NCBI GenBank assembly: GCA_944389545.1 | Contig: CALXMT010000005.1 | Span: forward strand, 1 to 64,000 | Direction: 5' to 3' | DNA: 64,000 nucleotides | Source: an uncultured Kiritimatiellota bacterium | GTDB lineage: Bacteria > Verrucomicrobiota > Kiritimatiellia > RFP12 > DVOR01 | In this document: one piece after another, positions 41,153 to 49,696 of the stretch | Layout: every line of letters starts with the position of its first letter | How positions within the stretch are numbered: the stretch's first letter is position 1 | Made by a program: the position numbers and the translations under genes | The notes under the pieces: model-generated | The model's input: the letters and a program-made list of their open reading frames with translations, nothing else | Database searches by the model: none | What the model was told of the DNA's origin: nothing

Positions 41153-41982
41153 ATAGAGGAAGTGAGCCACTTGGGCAGACGGCGCTGAAGAGTGGTCGAG
41201 ACGAGACGTTCGAGGCGGGGCGGGTCGATGGCGAAGTCGCCCGTGAAAAGGTCACGCTCCATCACCACACAATCACCCGCCGGCAACTCAACGTCAGGCT
41301 CAAGAATCCCACGCTGCGCAACTTGGCTCTGCCACCGCGCAGTCGGCAGACGCAGACAACAGTGTGCCGGGAAAGGTTGTACCTCATTCAACGCGATGTC
41401 AACGTAGAGATAGCGCCGCTCGACGCCGTCGCGCCGGATAATGAGCGCGCCGTTGTCGTACCCGATGCGGAGCCGCGCCTTACCCATGGTTTGAAGCAGG
41501 GCGAAATACGCGTCATCCGGGTTCTCCCCGGGCAAGACCGCGCGAATGAAGCACCAATGCGCAGGCACACGAACTTCACCGATTTTCCCGGCGGCCACGC
41601 CCTCGCCTTGGCGTTGCAGGGTTTGCACGGATTGAACCTCCCGCAGCAGCGCACGGGCATGGGCGATCGTGGCACGAAGGCTCTCGATCGCGCCGCCGAG
41701 AAGACGGTCATAGCGGATAACGCCCGCGCCGGTGCCCCCCTGAAGCGCGGCGAACGCCTCCAGCGAGACCCCCGCCCGAACGCACAGTTGGATGGCCTCG
41801 ACAATGCGCAACTGCGACAACGAATAGTGGCGATACCCGGTCCTATGGTCGACCCGCGCAGGCTTGAGAATCCCAAGTTTCTCGTAGTATAGCAACGAGT
41901 TGACGTGGACACCGGTGAGCTTGGAGAAGTCCCCGATGGTGAAAGTCCGAGCCATTGCCGATTTTTTACTTGAGTCCGCCAT
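41131..41982 (-). CDS. MerR-family regulator with GyrI-like effector domain
   Basis: The 283-residue protein has a MerR winged helix (TFTIGDFSKLTGVHVNSLLYYEKLGILKP), a linker helix (about 90-135) and a C-terminal BmrR/GyrI-like domain (about 145-283) that usually binds hydrophobic cations. It is divergent from a MATE exporter 53 bp away and is surely its regulator. The ATG at 41982 sits about 2 nt from the predicted start of transcription and inside the operator; ATG 41955 (MARTFT) is an alternative without a ribosome site. Confidence 0.88.
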   Translation of the reverse strand: MADSSKKSAMARTFTIGDFSKLTGVHVNSLLYYEKLGILKPARVDHRTGYRHYSLSQLRIVEAIQLCVRAGVSLEAFAALQGGTGAGVIRYDRLLGGAIESLRATIAHARALLREVQSVQTLQRQGEGVAAGKIGEVRVPAHWCFIRAVLPGENPDDAYFALLQTMGKARLRIGYDNGALIIRRDGVERRYLYVDIALNEVQPFPAHCCLRLPTARWQSQVAQRGILEPDVELPAGDCVVMERDLFTGDFAIDPPRLERLVSTTLQRRLPKWLTSSISHEYTK

Positions 41983-42000
41983 AATGGTGGAGTGTATCAT
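41970..42000 (+). promoter_or_regulatory. MerR-type promoter and operator of MATE gene
   Basis: TTGAGT (41970-41975) and TATCAT (41995-42000) are separated by 19 bp, the stretched spacing of MerR-activated promoters. The spacer holds a 7-1-7 dyad, CCGCCATAATGGTGG (41976-41990), with one mismatched pair. The dyad also covers the merR start, so merR is likely autorepressed. Confidence 0.75.
41991..41999 (-). promoter_or_regulatory. extended -10 promoter of merR
   Basis: Minus-strand TGATACACT predicts transcription from about 41984, next to the ATG at 41982. Confidence 0.5.
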
Positions 42001-42035
42001 ACCGCCGCTCATTTTGGAAATAAAAGGAAGATTCA

Positions 42036-43415
42036 ATGAGAAGACAACGTCCACATCGCTCTGCAGACCCCTTGCTGTCCGGTCCCTTGCGCAAACATTG
42101 GCGCACCTATCTGGTTCCTGCACTCGGTGGTGCGGCGGTGACCTCCATCTACAGTATCGTTGACACCATCGCCATCGGTTACGGCGTGGGTCCCGCCGGT
42201 GCGGCGGCGGCCGCCGTTCTCGTCCCGAGCTTCGGCCTGATGGCCTTTCTCGGCACCCTCCTCGGCATGGGCGGCGCCATTCTCCTGGCCACGGCCCGCG
42301 GACGCGGCGACCGTCGCGAGGGCGACGCCTGGTTCACGCTCTCCTTCCTGCTCTGCGTAATCGTCGGCGCCATTGTCGCCGCCTCCGTTCTGCTCGCGGG
42401 GGATTCCTTCTGGCGACTCTGCGGCGCGGACGACTCGATTGTTCGGTTGGCCGATGAATACGGCTTCTGGGTCGTGCTCACGTGGCCGGGCGCCATGCTC
42501 TCGCTGGCAATGGCCTGCCTGGTCCGTAACGATGGCGCTCCGGGCTACGCGCTGATGGCCATCATCGCCGGCGGCGTGCTCAACATCATCGGCGACTGGC
42601 TCTTGGTCTTCCCCTTCAAGATCGGCACGGGTATGGCCGGCGCCGGCATCGCCACCGCCGCGGGATGTGCCCTGCAGACCATTCTGCTTGTGGCCTATCT
42701 CTTCAAGCGGCGTTGTACCTTGCGTTTCGCCCCGCCGAGTCTCTGGCCGCGCCGGGCCATCCGCCGACTCTGCGCCGTGGGGCTTGCGCCGGGTCTCCCC
42801 AACGCCGCCGTCGCGGTCGTCGTCACCCTCGCCAACCACCAGGCCATGCGCCATGGCGGTGTGGCGGCGCTCTCCATCCTCGGCATCATGCTCTCGCTCT
42901 CCGCACTCTACCAACAGCTCTTCAACGGTGTGGCCCAGGCCCTCCAACCCATTGTCTCGGTGAACTACGGCGCGGGCGGACGAGCCCGTATTCGCCGTTC
43001 CTTCTGGATGGGGGCGCGCATGGCCTTCGCCCTAGGGCTGGCCTGTTCGCTCGTCAGTCTGATTTTCCCGGTCGGCACGCTTCGTCTCTTCATGAACCCG
43101 ACCCCCGAGGTCATCGCGTTGGCGCCGACCCTCGTGCGCGGCATTGCGACCTCCTTCCTGCCAATGGCCCTCTGCATCCTGGCGGCAGGCTACCTGCAAG
43201 CCCTCCTGCGCACCCTGCCGGCGGCGACAGTCGCCTTGTTGCGCAGCATCGGCCTCAGCGCGGTGCTCCTGCTTTGCCTCCCGCCCTTCTTGGGCCTCGA
43301 TGGACTCTGGTTGGCGCTCTCCGCAACGGAATGGCTCACCTTGATTCTGGCTCTGGTGGCCCTCTTCCGCCTCTGGGGCCGCGAAGTCCCGCAAGAGTCT
43401 ACCCCTCTTGCCTGA
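42036..43415 (+). CDS. MATE-family efflux transporter under MerR control
   Basis: The 459-residue protein has about 12 membrane helices in two homologous halves (TYLVPALGGAAVTSIYSIVD; LCAVGLAPGLPNAAVAVVVT). AAGGAAGA lies 4-5 nt before the ATG. Its promoter has the stretched 19-bp spacer of MerR-activated genes. The substrate is unknown; the GyrI-like domain of the regulator suggests amphipathic or aromatic drugs. A strong terminator follows at 43437-43468. Confidence 0.92.
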   Translation: MRRQRPHRSADPLLSGPLRKHWRTYLVPALGGAAVTSIYSIVDTIAIGYGVGPAGAAAAAVLVPSFGLMAFLGTLLGMGGAILLATARGRGDRREGDAWFTLSFLLCVIVGAIVAASVLLAGDSFWRLCGADDSIVRLADEYGFWVVLTWPGAMLSLAMACLVRNDGAPGYALMAIIAGGVLNIIGDWLLVFPFKIGTGMAGAGIATAAGCALQTILLVAYLFKRRCTLRFAPPSLWPRRAIRRLCAVGLAPGLPNAAVAVVVTLANHQAMRHGGVAALSILGIMLSLSALYQQLFNGVAQALQPIVSVNYGAGGRARIRRSFWMGARMAFALGLACSLVSLIFPVGTLRLFMNPTPEVIALAPTLVRGIATSFLPMALCILAAGYLQALLRTLPAATVALLRSIGLSAVLLLCLPPFLGLDGLWLALSATEWLTLILALVALFRLWGREVPQESTPLA

Positions 43416-43436
43416 CGCAATTACCTCAACACATAC

Positions 43437-43468
43437 AAACGGCCCCGGTTTTGCCTGGGGCCGTTTTG
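43437..43468 (+). terminator. intrinsic terminator after MATE gene
   Basis: AAACGGCCCC and GGGGCCGTTT flank a GGTTTTGCCT loop and are followed by TTTTG. Confidence 0.92.
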
Positions 43469-43504
43469 TTCTCTTTGCGCCTTTTCAACAAGCGTGTCCG
43501 GGGG

Positions 43505-43618
43505 AGTTTAGAATCTTGTAGGCTTGGAAGTTTGTCCAAACACTATCTGTCGCCCCGCAGGGGCGTTCTGTTCTCCGTTCTCCGTTCTCTGTTCTCCGGG
43601 GCGGCGTAAGCCGCCCCA
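43505..43618. repeat. CTTCCAAG remnant plus GTTCTCC heptamer array
   Basis: TAGGCTTGGAAGTTTGTCCAAA, then CGCCCCGCAGGGGCG hairpin, GTTCTGT TCTCC GTTCTCC GTTCTCT GTTCTCC and GGGGCGGCGTAAGCCGCCCC. Ends 2 bp before the sulfatase stop. Confidence 0.83.
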
Positions 43619-43620
43619 CA

Positions 43621-45174
43621 TCACGGACGCGTGCGACCGGCCTGAATGGCCTTCAGCAAGGTCGCGTACATGGCCTTGGCGCGCTCGGGTTGCCGCTTGA
43701 CGAGGTTCGTTTTCTCCGCGGGGTCCGTCGTGAGGTCGTAGAGCTCGCCGTTGAGCGGATTGTTCTTCGGCCCCGGCGTGTTACCCGCAGGCCCCGGCAC
43801 AATATACTTCCAATTTCCTTCGCGCAGATTCAGCCGATAATCCTGGCAAATCAAGTTGGTGCGCGCGGAAGGCTTGCCCGCATCAAGGAAGGTCGCGCTT
43901 TGGTCAAAGGAGTCCGGCAAAGCCTCCTGCGGCACGGCCACGCCGCGCAACGCCGCGAAGGTCGCGCCCAAATCGACCAACGACACAAGCGCATCGTTGG
44001 TGCCGGCGGCGATGGCGCCGTCCCACCGCACGATGAAGGGCAGACGGTGGCCGCCTTCATAGGGCGTGTACTTATGGCCGCGCCAATCGCCCGCGGGCTT
44101 GTGATCGCCGAGCAGTTCCACCGCGCGGTCCTTGTAGCCATCGTTGACCATCGGCCCGTTGTCGGACGTGATGACCACCAGCGTCTCCTGCTCCAAGCCC
44201 AGTTCACGGAGCTTTTCGATGACGCGCCGCACGCTGTCGTCAAACTGCGCGGTGACGTCCCCGCGCGGTCCGAAAGGCGTCTTGCCCACGAAGCGCGGAT
44301 GCGGCACGCGCGGCACATGGATGTCGTTCGTGCCCAGATAGAGGAAGAAAGGCCGGTCCTTGTTCCGTTCCATGAAGGCGCACGCCTTCTCCACGAAGAC
44401 GTCGGCCATGTCCTCGTCCACCCAGCGGGCCTTCTTGCCGCCCTTCATGTAGCCGATGCGGCCGATGCCGTTCACCACCGCCTGATTGTGCCCGAAGTCC
44501 CAATCCATCTTCAGCGAGGCCCGGTCGCGCTTGCCGTCGGCCTCGCCGGGATAGTTGTGCCGGTAATTCACCTCGATCGGGTCGTTCGGGTCCAGACCCA
44601 CCACCGTGCCGTTCTCCACGTAGACGCACGGTGTCCGGTCGGCCGTCGCCGCCATCAGGAAGGTGTAGTCAAAGCCCACGTCGTTGCCCGAAGGCTTGAT
44701 GGGCTTGTTCCAATCCGTCTTGCCCGGCCCGGGGCCCATGCCCAAGTGCCACTTGCCCACCGCGCCCGTCACCATGCCGGACTGCTGCATCAGCTTGGGC
44801 AACGTCGTCATCGCGGGGTCGATGAGCAACGCCGAATCGCCCGGCGCAATCCCCGTCCCGGGCTTGCGCCACGCATACTGTCCCGTGAAGATGGCATAGC
44901 GCGTGGGCGTGCACGTCGAGGCCGGTGAGTGGGCATCCGTGAACCGCACGCCGCCCTTCGCATAGTCATCCAAAAAGGGCGTCAGCCCGGGCGTCGCGCC
45001 ATAACAGCTCACATCCCCCCACCCCAGATCGTCCGCCAGGATAAAGAGAATGTTGCGCGGCCGCTTCATGGGCGCCGACGCCGCCTGCCCCGCCGTCTCA
45101 GCAAACGTCCGCGGCCCCATCGCCAACGCCGCCGCACCCAGTCCAAACGCCTTCAGAAAACTCCGTCTGTTCAT
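43621..45174 (-). CDS. Tat-exported arylsulfatase-family enzyme
   Basis: The 517-residue sulfatase has a twin-arginine signal (MNRRSFLKAFGLGAAALAMG) and the formylglycine motif Cys88-Thr-Pro-Thr-Arg92 within CTPTRYAIFTGQY. The metal-binding Asp48-Asp49 (FILADDLGWGD) and VITSDNGPMVNDGY are intact, so it is likely an active family S1 sulfatase. Cys88 needs a formylglycine-generating enzyme or anSME, neither in this window. The substrate is likely a sulfated glycan. ATG 45174 has AAAGGACGAGG upstream and the promoter TGGTAGAAT at 45203. Confidence 0.93.
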   Translation of the reverse strand: MNRRSFLKAFGLGAAALAMGPRTFAETAGQAASAPMKRPRNILFILADDLGWGDVSCYGATPGLTPFLDDYAKGGVRFTDAHSPASTCTPTRYAIFTGQYAWRKPGTGIAPGDSALLIDPAMTTLPKLMQQSGMVTGAVGKWHLGMGPGPGKTDWNKPIKPSGNDVGFDYTFLMAATADRTPCVYVENGTVVGLDPNDPIEVNYRHNYPGEADGKRDRASLKMDWDFGHNQAVVNGIGRIGYMKGGKKARWVDEDMADVFVEKACAFMERNKDRPFFLYLGTNDIHVPRVPHPRFVGKTPFGPRGDVTAQFDDSVRRVIEKLRELGLEQETLVVITSDNGPMVNDGYKDRAVELLGDHKPAGDWRGHKYTPYEGGHRLPFIVRWDGAIAAGTNDALVSLVDLGATFAALRGVAVPQEALPDSFDQSATFLDAGKPSARTNLICQDYRLNLREGNWKYIVPGPAGNTPGPKNNPLNGELYDLTTDPAEKTNLVKRQPERAKAMYATLLKAIQAGRTRP

Positions 45175-45202
45175 GCCTCGTCCTTTCGTGTCCATGCCCA
45201 AC

Positions 45203-45211
45203 ATTCTACCA
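45203..45211 (-). promoter_or_regulatory. extended -10 promoter of sulfatase gene
   Basis: Minus-strand TGGTAGAAT lies 28 nt before the ATG, followed by AAAGGACGAGG. Confidence 0.6.
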
Positions 45212-45226
45212 AATCCGCGCCTTCCA

Positions 45227-45545
45227 ATCCTGTCCGGGGAAGTTTTTCCGCAAAGACGGTTTGGCGTGGAAACCCTGCGGGCTCCATCGCTCCCGTTGGT
45301 CGCGCCGCCCTTGGGATTTCCACGCTATCGCACCCCTGCGGGGTGCACAAAAGAGGGAATAGTGCTGATTAGCGGACTGGCGTTTTTGGCGGGGCTTTAC
45401 CCCACATCCTACTTTTCTTAACCCGACATAACCCGACAAGGCGCGAAACGGAGGGCGGCGGTCGCGGTCAGCAGCGAAGCCGCAGAGCGACCGATGGCGC
45501 CCGAAGCGGTTCGCGCCTCCCCTTGCGTCTTTGCGGTTTCATCAT
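45227..45545. repeat. nested inverted-repeat element
   Basis: Begins CCTGTCCGGGGAAGTTTTTCC next to the sulfatase promoter. It contains the GCGTGGAAACCC...GATTTCCACGC cassette and then GCGCGAAACGGAGG...GGTTCGCGCC, and ends CTTGCGTCTTTGCGG just before the phosphohexomutase terminator. Confidence 0.8.
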
Positions 45546-45551
45546 TTCAAC

Positions 45552-45584
45552 AAAAGAGGCCCCCGGGTGGGAGCCTCTCTTGTC
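45552..45584 (-). terminator. intrinsic terminator after phosphohexomutase
   Basis: On the minus strand AAGAGAGGC...GCCTCTTTTG forms a stem with a C-rich loop and a T-run. Confidence 0.8.
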
Positions 45585-45603
45585 GTGTCCGAGTCTTGGG
45601 GGA

Positions 45604-46929
45604 TTAGCCGCGGATGATGGCGAGGACCTCGTCGCGGCGGGCCTCCATCTCGGCCAGGCTGGCGGTGCTCTCCAGGTTCAGTCGCACGAGCGGCTCGGTG
45701 TTGGAGCAGCGCACGTTGAACCACCAGGTGGGATACTCCACGCTCACGCCGTCGAGCTCGAAGACGTGGCCGTCGGCGTACTTCGCCTTCAGCTTGGCGA
45801 GGATCTCCTTCGGGTCGCAAGCGACCTTGGAGTTGATTTCGCCGGAGCACCAGTACTTGCGCAGGGGCGCGATGAGCTCGGAGAGGGGCTTGCCGCTCTG
45901 CGTGACGATGTTCGCCAGGGCGATGGCCGCCATGGAGGAGGACTCCGCCACGTAGTTGTCGCGGAAGTAGTAGTGGCCCGAGAGCTCACCGGCGAAGATG
46001 GCGTTGTGCTCGCGCATCTGGGCCTTGATGAAGGCGTGGCCCACGCGGCTCATCATCGGCGTGCCGCCGGCGGCCTCGACGACCTCCTTGACCACGCGGC
46101 TGGAGCGCAGGTCGTAGAAGATGACGCCCTTCTCGCGCTTGAGCACATCCTGGGCGATGAGGGCCGTCACCAGATCCATGGGGATGATTTCGCCCTTCTC
46201 ATCGATGAAGCCCGCGCGGTCCGCATCGCCGTCGAAGGCCACGCCGAAGTCGTAGTCGCCCTGGCGGATGGTCTCCTGCAGTTTGGCCAGGGTGGCGTGG
46301 TGCAGGGGGTTGGCCTCGTGGTTGGGGAAGGTGCCGTCGATGTCGCCGTAGAGCGCCGTCTGGTCGACGGCATCCACGAAGGTCTTGGCCTCGATGATGC
46401 CCATGCCGTTGGCGTAGTCGATGGCCAGGCGGGGCTTGCGGGCGAAGGCCATCACCGGGCGGATGTGCTCGCGGTAGGCCGGGAGGATGTCGTGCGTCGT
46501 CACCGTGCCGGGCTTCGCGGCGGGGGCGTCAAAGGCCTTCTCCGTCACGATGCGCTCGATGTCCGCGATGCCCGTGGCGCCGGAGATCGGCACGGCCTGG
46601 GCACGGCAGAGCTTGAAGCCGTTCCACTCGGCGGGATTGTGCGAGGCCGTAATCATGATGGAACCATCCGCGCCCAGCGAACCGTTCGCGTAGTAGTTCA
46701 TCGGCGTGGAGCAGAGGCCGATGTCGATCACGTCCGCGCCGAGCTCCGTGATGCCGCGCGTCAGCGCCTCCTGCAGGGGCACGGAGTGCGGACGGCAGTC
46801 GCGTCCGAGGACGACCTTCTTGGCGTGGGTGTGGGTGACATAGGCGCGACCGATGTCATAGGCGATGGCCTCGGTCAAATCCTGGCCATAGATGCCACGG
46901 ATGTCATAGGCTTTGAAGATTCCGCTCAT
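45604..46929 (-). CDS. phosphomannomutase/phosphoglucomutase
   Basis: The 441-residue alpha-D-phosphohexomutase carries the active serine Ser96 in TASHNPAEWNGFK, the metal loop DGDADRAGF (about 236) and the sugar loop GELSGHYYFRD. Similar to AlgC/ManB, it interconverts hexose 6- and 1-phosphates for LPS or capsule sugars. Substrate preference cannot be read. It follows the TRL-like genes by 39 nt and ends at a terminator (45552-45584). Confidence 0.93.
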   Translation of the reverse strand: MSGIFKAYDIRGIYGQDLTEAIAYDIGRAYVTHTHAKKVVLGRDCRPHSVPLQEALTRGITELGADVIDIGLCSTPMNYYANGSLGADGSIMITASHNPAEWNGFKLCRAQAVPISGATGIADIERIVTEKAFDAPAAKPGTVTTHDILPAYREHIRPVMAFARKPRLAIDYANGMGIIEAKTFVDAVDQTALYGDIDGTFPNHEANPLHHATLAKLQETIRQGDYDFGVAFDGDADRAGFIDEKGEIIPMDLVTALIAQDVLKREKGVIFYDLRSSRVVKEVVEAAGGTPMMSRVGHAFIKAQMREHNAIFAGELSGHYYFRDNYVAESSSMAAIALANIVTQSGKPLSELIAPLRKYWCSGEINSKVACDPKEILAKLKAKYADGHVFELDGVSVEYPTWWFNVRCSNTEPLVRLNLESTASLAEMEARRDEVLAIIRG

Positions 46930-46968
46930 GGGATGTTCCTTTGTGTTGGGCGCGAAGCGCGCATGAAA

Positions 46969-47328
46969 TCAAGGTGCGTAAACATTGACCGTGTAACGGC
47001 CGAAAAGTCCAAAAACTGTCAAGATGTCCGCCTCGGCATAGAGAGGACGCGACACCTGTTGCCGCGCCAACTTGGCATGGGCGGAGCGTCCATCCTGCCA
47101 AGCCAGATCGATAATCGGGTAAGGCCAGAAGAGATAGTAGCTCGTGCTTTCAACACACTGCATACTGCTCACCGGCGTGGAGGAAAAGTTGGTGGTCAGG
47201 GGAATTGTGACGGAGGTGACAAGTGCCCCGCTTGGTGGCTTCAGCGGCGCCTGATACAAGTTGGCGCACCCTGCGACACACAGTCCACAGAGCGCCATTG
47301 CCATCAGCGCAAATGCTTTACTTGCCAT
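46969..47328 (-). CDS. lipoprotein, divergent TRL-like
   Basis: The 119-residue protein has a lipoprotein signal ending LCVAGC (Cys21). The C-terminal ADILTVFGLFGRYTVNVYAP parallels the end of the upstream TRL protein, so it looks like a diverged paralogue. Central GKAS/GD motifs of TRL are lost. Function unknown. It overlaps the upstream gene by 11 nt. Confidence 0.65.
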   Translation of the reverse strand: MASKAFALMAMALCGLCVAGCANLYQAPLKPPSGALVTSVTIPLTTNFSSTPVSSMQCVESTSYYLFWPYPIIDLAWQDGRSAHAKLARQQVSRPLYAEADILTVFGLFGRYTVNVYAP

Positions 47329-47650
47329 AGACGGTCACCGTCGTTTCCTGGTAGATGCCCAAGACGTTGAAATTCGTGTAGTCGGCGAACTCAACGGTGC
47401 GGAGTCCGCCCTCTTCGGCAGCCGCCCGAATGCCGCAATCGCCGAAGCTAAATAACCCTAGCACGTTGCTGGCCGAAGCCTTACCGGTGCGCAATCCTGT
47501 CGCCACCGTGTTGCCATATTCCACCGAAAGCGGCGCAGTGGTATTGCTGAAGGCAATACCTTGCCCAGGAGAGAAAGGCGCCTTCGGTCCAACGGCGCAT
47601 CCGGAAAGCGCAAGAGCAAAAGCGCCAAGACAGAGATAAAAGAGTTTCAT
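47318..47650 (-). CDS. TRL-like family lipoprotein
   Basis: The 110-residue lipoprotein (lipobox LALSGC, Cys18) fits the TRL-like family: TGKASASNVLGLFSFGDCGI, then AAAEEGGLRTVEFADY and a final LGIYQETTVTVYGK. These small envelope proteins have no assigned role. AAAGGAATAGG precedes the ATG; promoter TGGTAAAGT at 47701-47709. Confidence 0.75.
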   Translation of the reverse strand: MKLFYLCLGAFALALSGCAVGPKAPFSPGQGIAFSNTTAPLSVEYGNTVATGLRTGKASASNVLGLFSFGDCGIRAAAEEGGLRTVEFADYTNFNVLGIYQETTVTVYGK

Positions 47651-47700
47651 CCTATTCCTTTTTACAAGCAAGCACGCACCAAGCGTCGCTCAACACCTAT

Positions 47701-47709
47701 ACTTTACCA
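47701..47709 (-). promoter_or_regulatory. extended -10 promoter of TRL genes
   Basis: Minus-strand TGGTAAAGT lies 50 nt before the first TRL gene; AAGTATAGG next to it could be an alternative. Confidence 0.5.
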
Positions 47710-47740
47710 TTTCCTATGCCATCATGCAAACCCAATACAA

Positions 47741-47868
47741 AATAGGGAGCCGCAAAGACGCAAACCTAGCAGGAAAGGTGTGGCGCTAACGCCGGGCTCT
47801 CTGCGACTCCGCCGCTAACCGCGACCGGTGCCCTCCGTTTCACGTCTTGTCGGTTTCTTGAAATACCA
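47741..47868. repeat. nested inverted-repeat element, degraded
   Basis: CCGCAAAGACGCAAACCTAGCAGG, a fused GCTAACGCCGGG cassette piece and CCTCCGTTTCACGTCTTG are recognisable. Confidence 0.7.
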
Positions 47869-47878
47869 CCAACCTTCG

Positions 47879-48190
47879 CAATAGGACCTATAGGACGCAT
47901 AGGACGACTAGGGCGGCGATTTCGCCGCTAGAGTCCCCCAACCCAAAGCATGGCGTGCGAAGCCCGCCATGCTCTTACAGGCTCTCGGGCCGGACGTGCG
48001 CCTTGCGCGCACGCACGGCCCGCCCCTGCGTTGCACTCCTTCATGTCCTTCGTGATTCCCAAAACCAAACTGGCAGTCCTGCGTGCGATAGCACGCCCTT
48101 AATCTGCTCAAAATCTGCGTAATCTGCGGTTCCCCTTCGTGTAACTTTGTGGTTCTTCGTGTTCTTTGTGATAGACTAAAAACATTCCAC
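47879..48190. repeat. TAGGACC array and composite GGCAGTCC-type mosaic
   Basis: ATAGGACCTATAGGACG units (47881-47910), ATGGCGTGCGAAGCCCGCCAT hairpin, CGTGCGCCTTGCGCGCACG hairpin, CTGGCAGTCCTGCGTGCGATAGC, AATCTGCGTAATCTGCGG and TTCTTTGTGAT units. No gene is seen. Confidence 0.75.
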
Positions 48191-48211
48191 CTCTATCTAG
48201 CGCTTCATCCG

Positions 48212-48279
48212 TCGCGCGCTTGCCGCGCGCTCCGTTCTCCGTTCTCCGTTCTCTGTTCTCCGGGGCGCTTCTGCGCCCC
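48212..48279. repeat. GTTCTCC heptamer array with hairpins
   Basis: CGCGCGCTTGCCGCGCG, then four heptamers (GTTCTCC or GTTCTCT) and GGGGCGCTTCTGCGCCCC. Confidence 0.85.
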
Positions 48280-48447
48280 TTGCCAGCACGCCCTTAATCT
48301 GCTCAAAATCTGCGCAATCTGCGGTTCCCCACACTGGTAGTCCTTCGTGGATGCCGCGTAGCGTCTGGTCTCATCGCCGCCAAAGGCGGCAGCCCGGGCT
48401 TCAACCTCTGGGGCTCCTCCAAACCTCCAAGCCTCCAAACTTCCACG
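48280..48447. repeat. mosaic tail and CCTCCAA/CTTCCAA array
   Basis: AATCTGCGCAATCTGCGG repeats the text at 48110, followed by CCGCCAAAGGCGG and four CCTCCAA/CTTCCAA units (48416-48447) before the tpiA terminator. Confidence 0.72.
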
Positions 48448-48454
48448 TGCACAA

Positions 48455-48481
48455 AAAAGGCCCGCCGGGGGCGGGCCTTTT
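48455..48481 (-). terminator. intrinsic terminator after tpiA
   Basis: AAAAGGCCCGCC and GCGGGCCTTTT pair around GGGG; the minus-strand side ends in six T. Confidence 0.9.
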
Positions 48482-48497
48482 GGAGGCGGGCAAGGAC

Positions 48498-49250
48498 TTA
48501 CTTGCCGGCGGCGACGATGGCGGCGAAGGAATCGGCCTTGAGGGCCGCACCACCGATGAGGCCGCCGTCGATGTCAGGCTTGGCCATGAGGTCAGCGGCG
48601 TTCTCGGGCTTCATGGAGCCGCCATACTGAATGCGGACGTCGTCCGCCTTGGCGGGGTTCATCTTGGCCAGGGTGGCGCGGATGAGGGCGTGGACCTCCT
48701 GAGCCTGGGTGGAGGTGGCGGTCTTGCCGGTGCCGATGGCCCAGACGGGCTCGTAGGCGATGACGATGCGGTCGAAGTCCTCCTGGCAGCCGGCGAGGTC
48801 GGCGGAGACCTGGCGGACGATGACCTCTTCCATCTTGCCTTCCTCGCGCTCCTCGAGGGTCTCGCCCACGCAGACGATGGGGGTGAGGCCGGCGGCAAGG
48901 GCAGCCTTGAGCTTGAGGTTCACGGTCTCATCGGTCTCGGCGAAGTACTGGCGACGCTCGGAGTGGCCGAGGATGACGTACTGGACGCCCAGGTCCTTGA
49001 GCATGGCGGCGGAGATTTCGCCGGTGTAGGCACCGGATTCCTTCCAGTGCATGTTCTGGGCGCCAAGGCCGATCTTGGAGCCCTTGAGGGCCTCGGCGGC
49101 GGCGGGGATGTCGGTGAAGGGAACACAGACGACGACCTCAACGCCGCAATCGCCATCGTTGGTGGCGGCGCGGATACCGGCGATCAGGGCGCCGGCCTCG
49201 GACGGGGTCTTGTTCATTTTCCAGTTGCCTGCGACGATTTTGGTGCGCAT
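48498..49250 (-). CDS. tpiA: triosephosphate isomerase
   Basis: The 250-residue enzyme interconverts dihydroxyacetone phosphate and glyceraldehyde 3-phosphate. Catalytic residues are intact: Lys11 in AGNWKMN, His in VILGHSERRQYF, Glu in IAYEPVWAIGTGKTAT. IQYGGSMKPENAADL is the phosphate loop. It is the last gene behind the pseudopilus operon and ends at the terminator 48455-48481. ATG 49250 is preceded by AGAAAGGACAG. Confidence 0.97.
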   Translation of the reverse strand: MRTKIVAGNWKMNKTPSEAGALIAGIRAATNDGDCGVEVVVCVPFTDIPAAAEALKGSKIGLGAQNMHWKESGAYTGEISAAMLKDLGVQYVILGHSERRQYFAETDETVNLKLKAALAAGLTPIVCVGETLEEREEGKMEEVIVRQVSADLAGCQEDFDRIVIAYEPVWAIGTGKTATSTQAQEVHALIRATLAKMNPAKADDVRIQYGGSMKPENAADLMAKPDIDGGLIGGAALKADSFAAIVAAGK

Positions 49251-49276
49251 GGGGTTTCTGTCCTTTCTGGGGCTGT

Positions 49277-49696
49277 TCAATCCTTGACGGGAATCTTGCC
49301 GACGCAATCCTGGGGACAATGGTCGCAATCGCCATCGCAGGGCTCGTCTTCATCACCCGTTGGTAAATCATTAAAGCACTTTTCGCTGATTTCCTCAAGC
49401 CTAATGGCCTGGGCCACGGAAAAATCAGCAAAATCCGTCCCTGAGGGGAACTCAATCGCGTAATACGCGGCCTCGTCAATCTCGTCGAATTCCGTCCAGT
49501 CGAAACCGAGGGAATCGTCCGTGTGCGGGGTGAGGCCCAGGCGTTTGTAAAGCGCGGGGCCGACGCCCTCATCACAGTTGAGCAGGTCGAGCAAGTCGGC
49601 GCCGGAGCAGGCGATTTGCCATTGGCTCAGATAGCGGAGGTCGAGGAGGTCGTCCTCGCCCTCCTGCTCGGGCGTTTGGAGGTCAGGGTCTGTCAT
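49277..49696 (-). CDS. hypothetical acidic protein with C-terminal Cys cluster
   Basis: The 139-residue protein is strongly acidic and has no signal peptide or membrane helix. The C-terminus has four cysteines in CDGDCDHCPQDC, a possible metal site. It is not recognised. It is co-translated with the giant GspK-like gene (ATGA overlap) and lies 26 nt before tpiA, so it may serve the secretion system or be a passenger. Confidence 0.7.
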   Translation of the reverse strand: MTDPDLQTPEQEGEDDLLDLRYLSQWQIACSGADLLDLLNCDEGVGPALYKRLGLTPHTDDSLGFDWTEFDEIDEAAYYAIEFPSGTDFADFSVAQAIRLEEISEKCFNDLPTGDEDEPCDGDCDHCPQDCVGKIPVKD

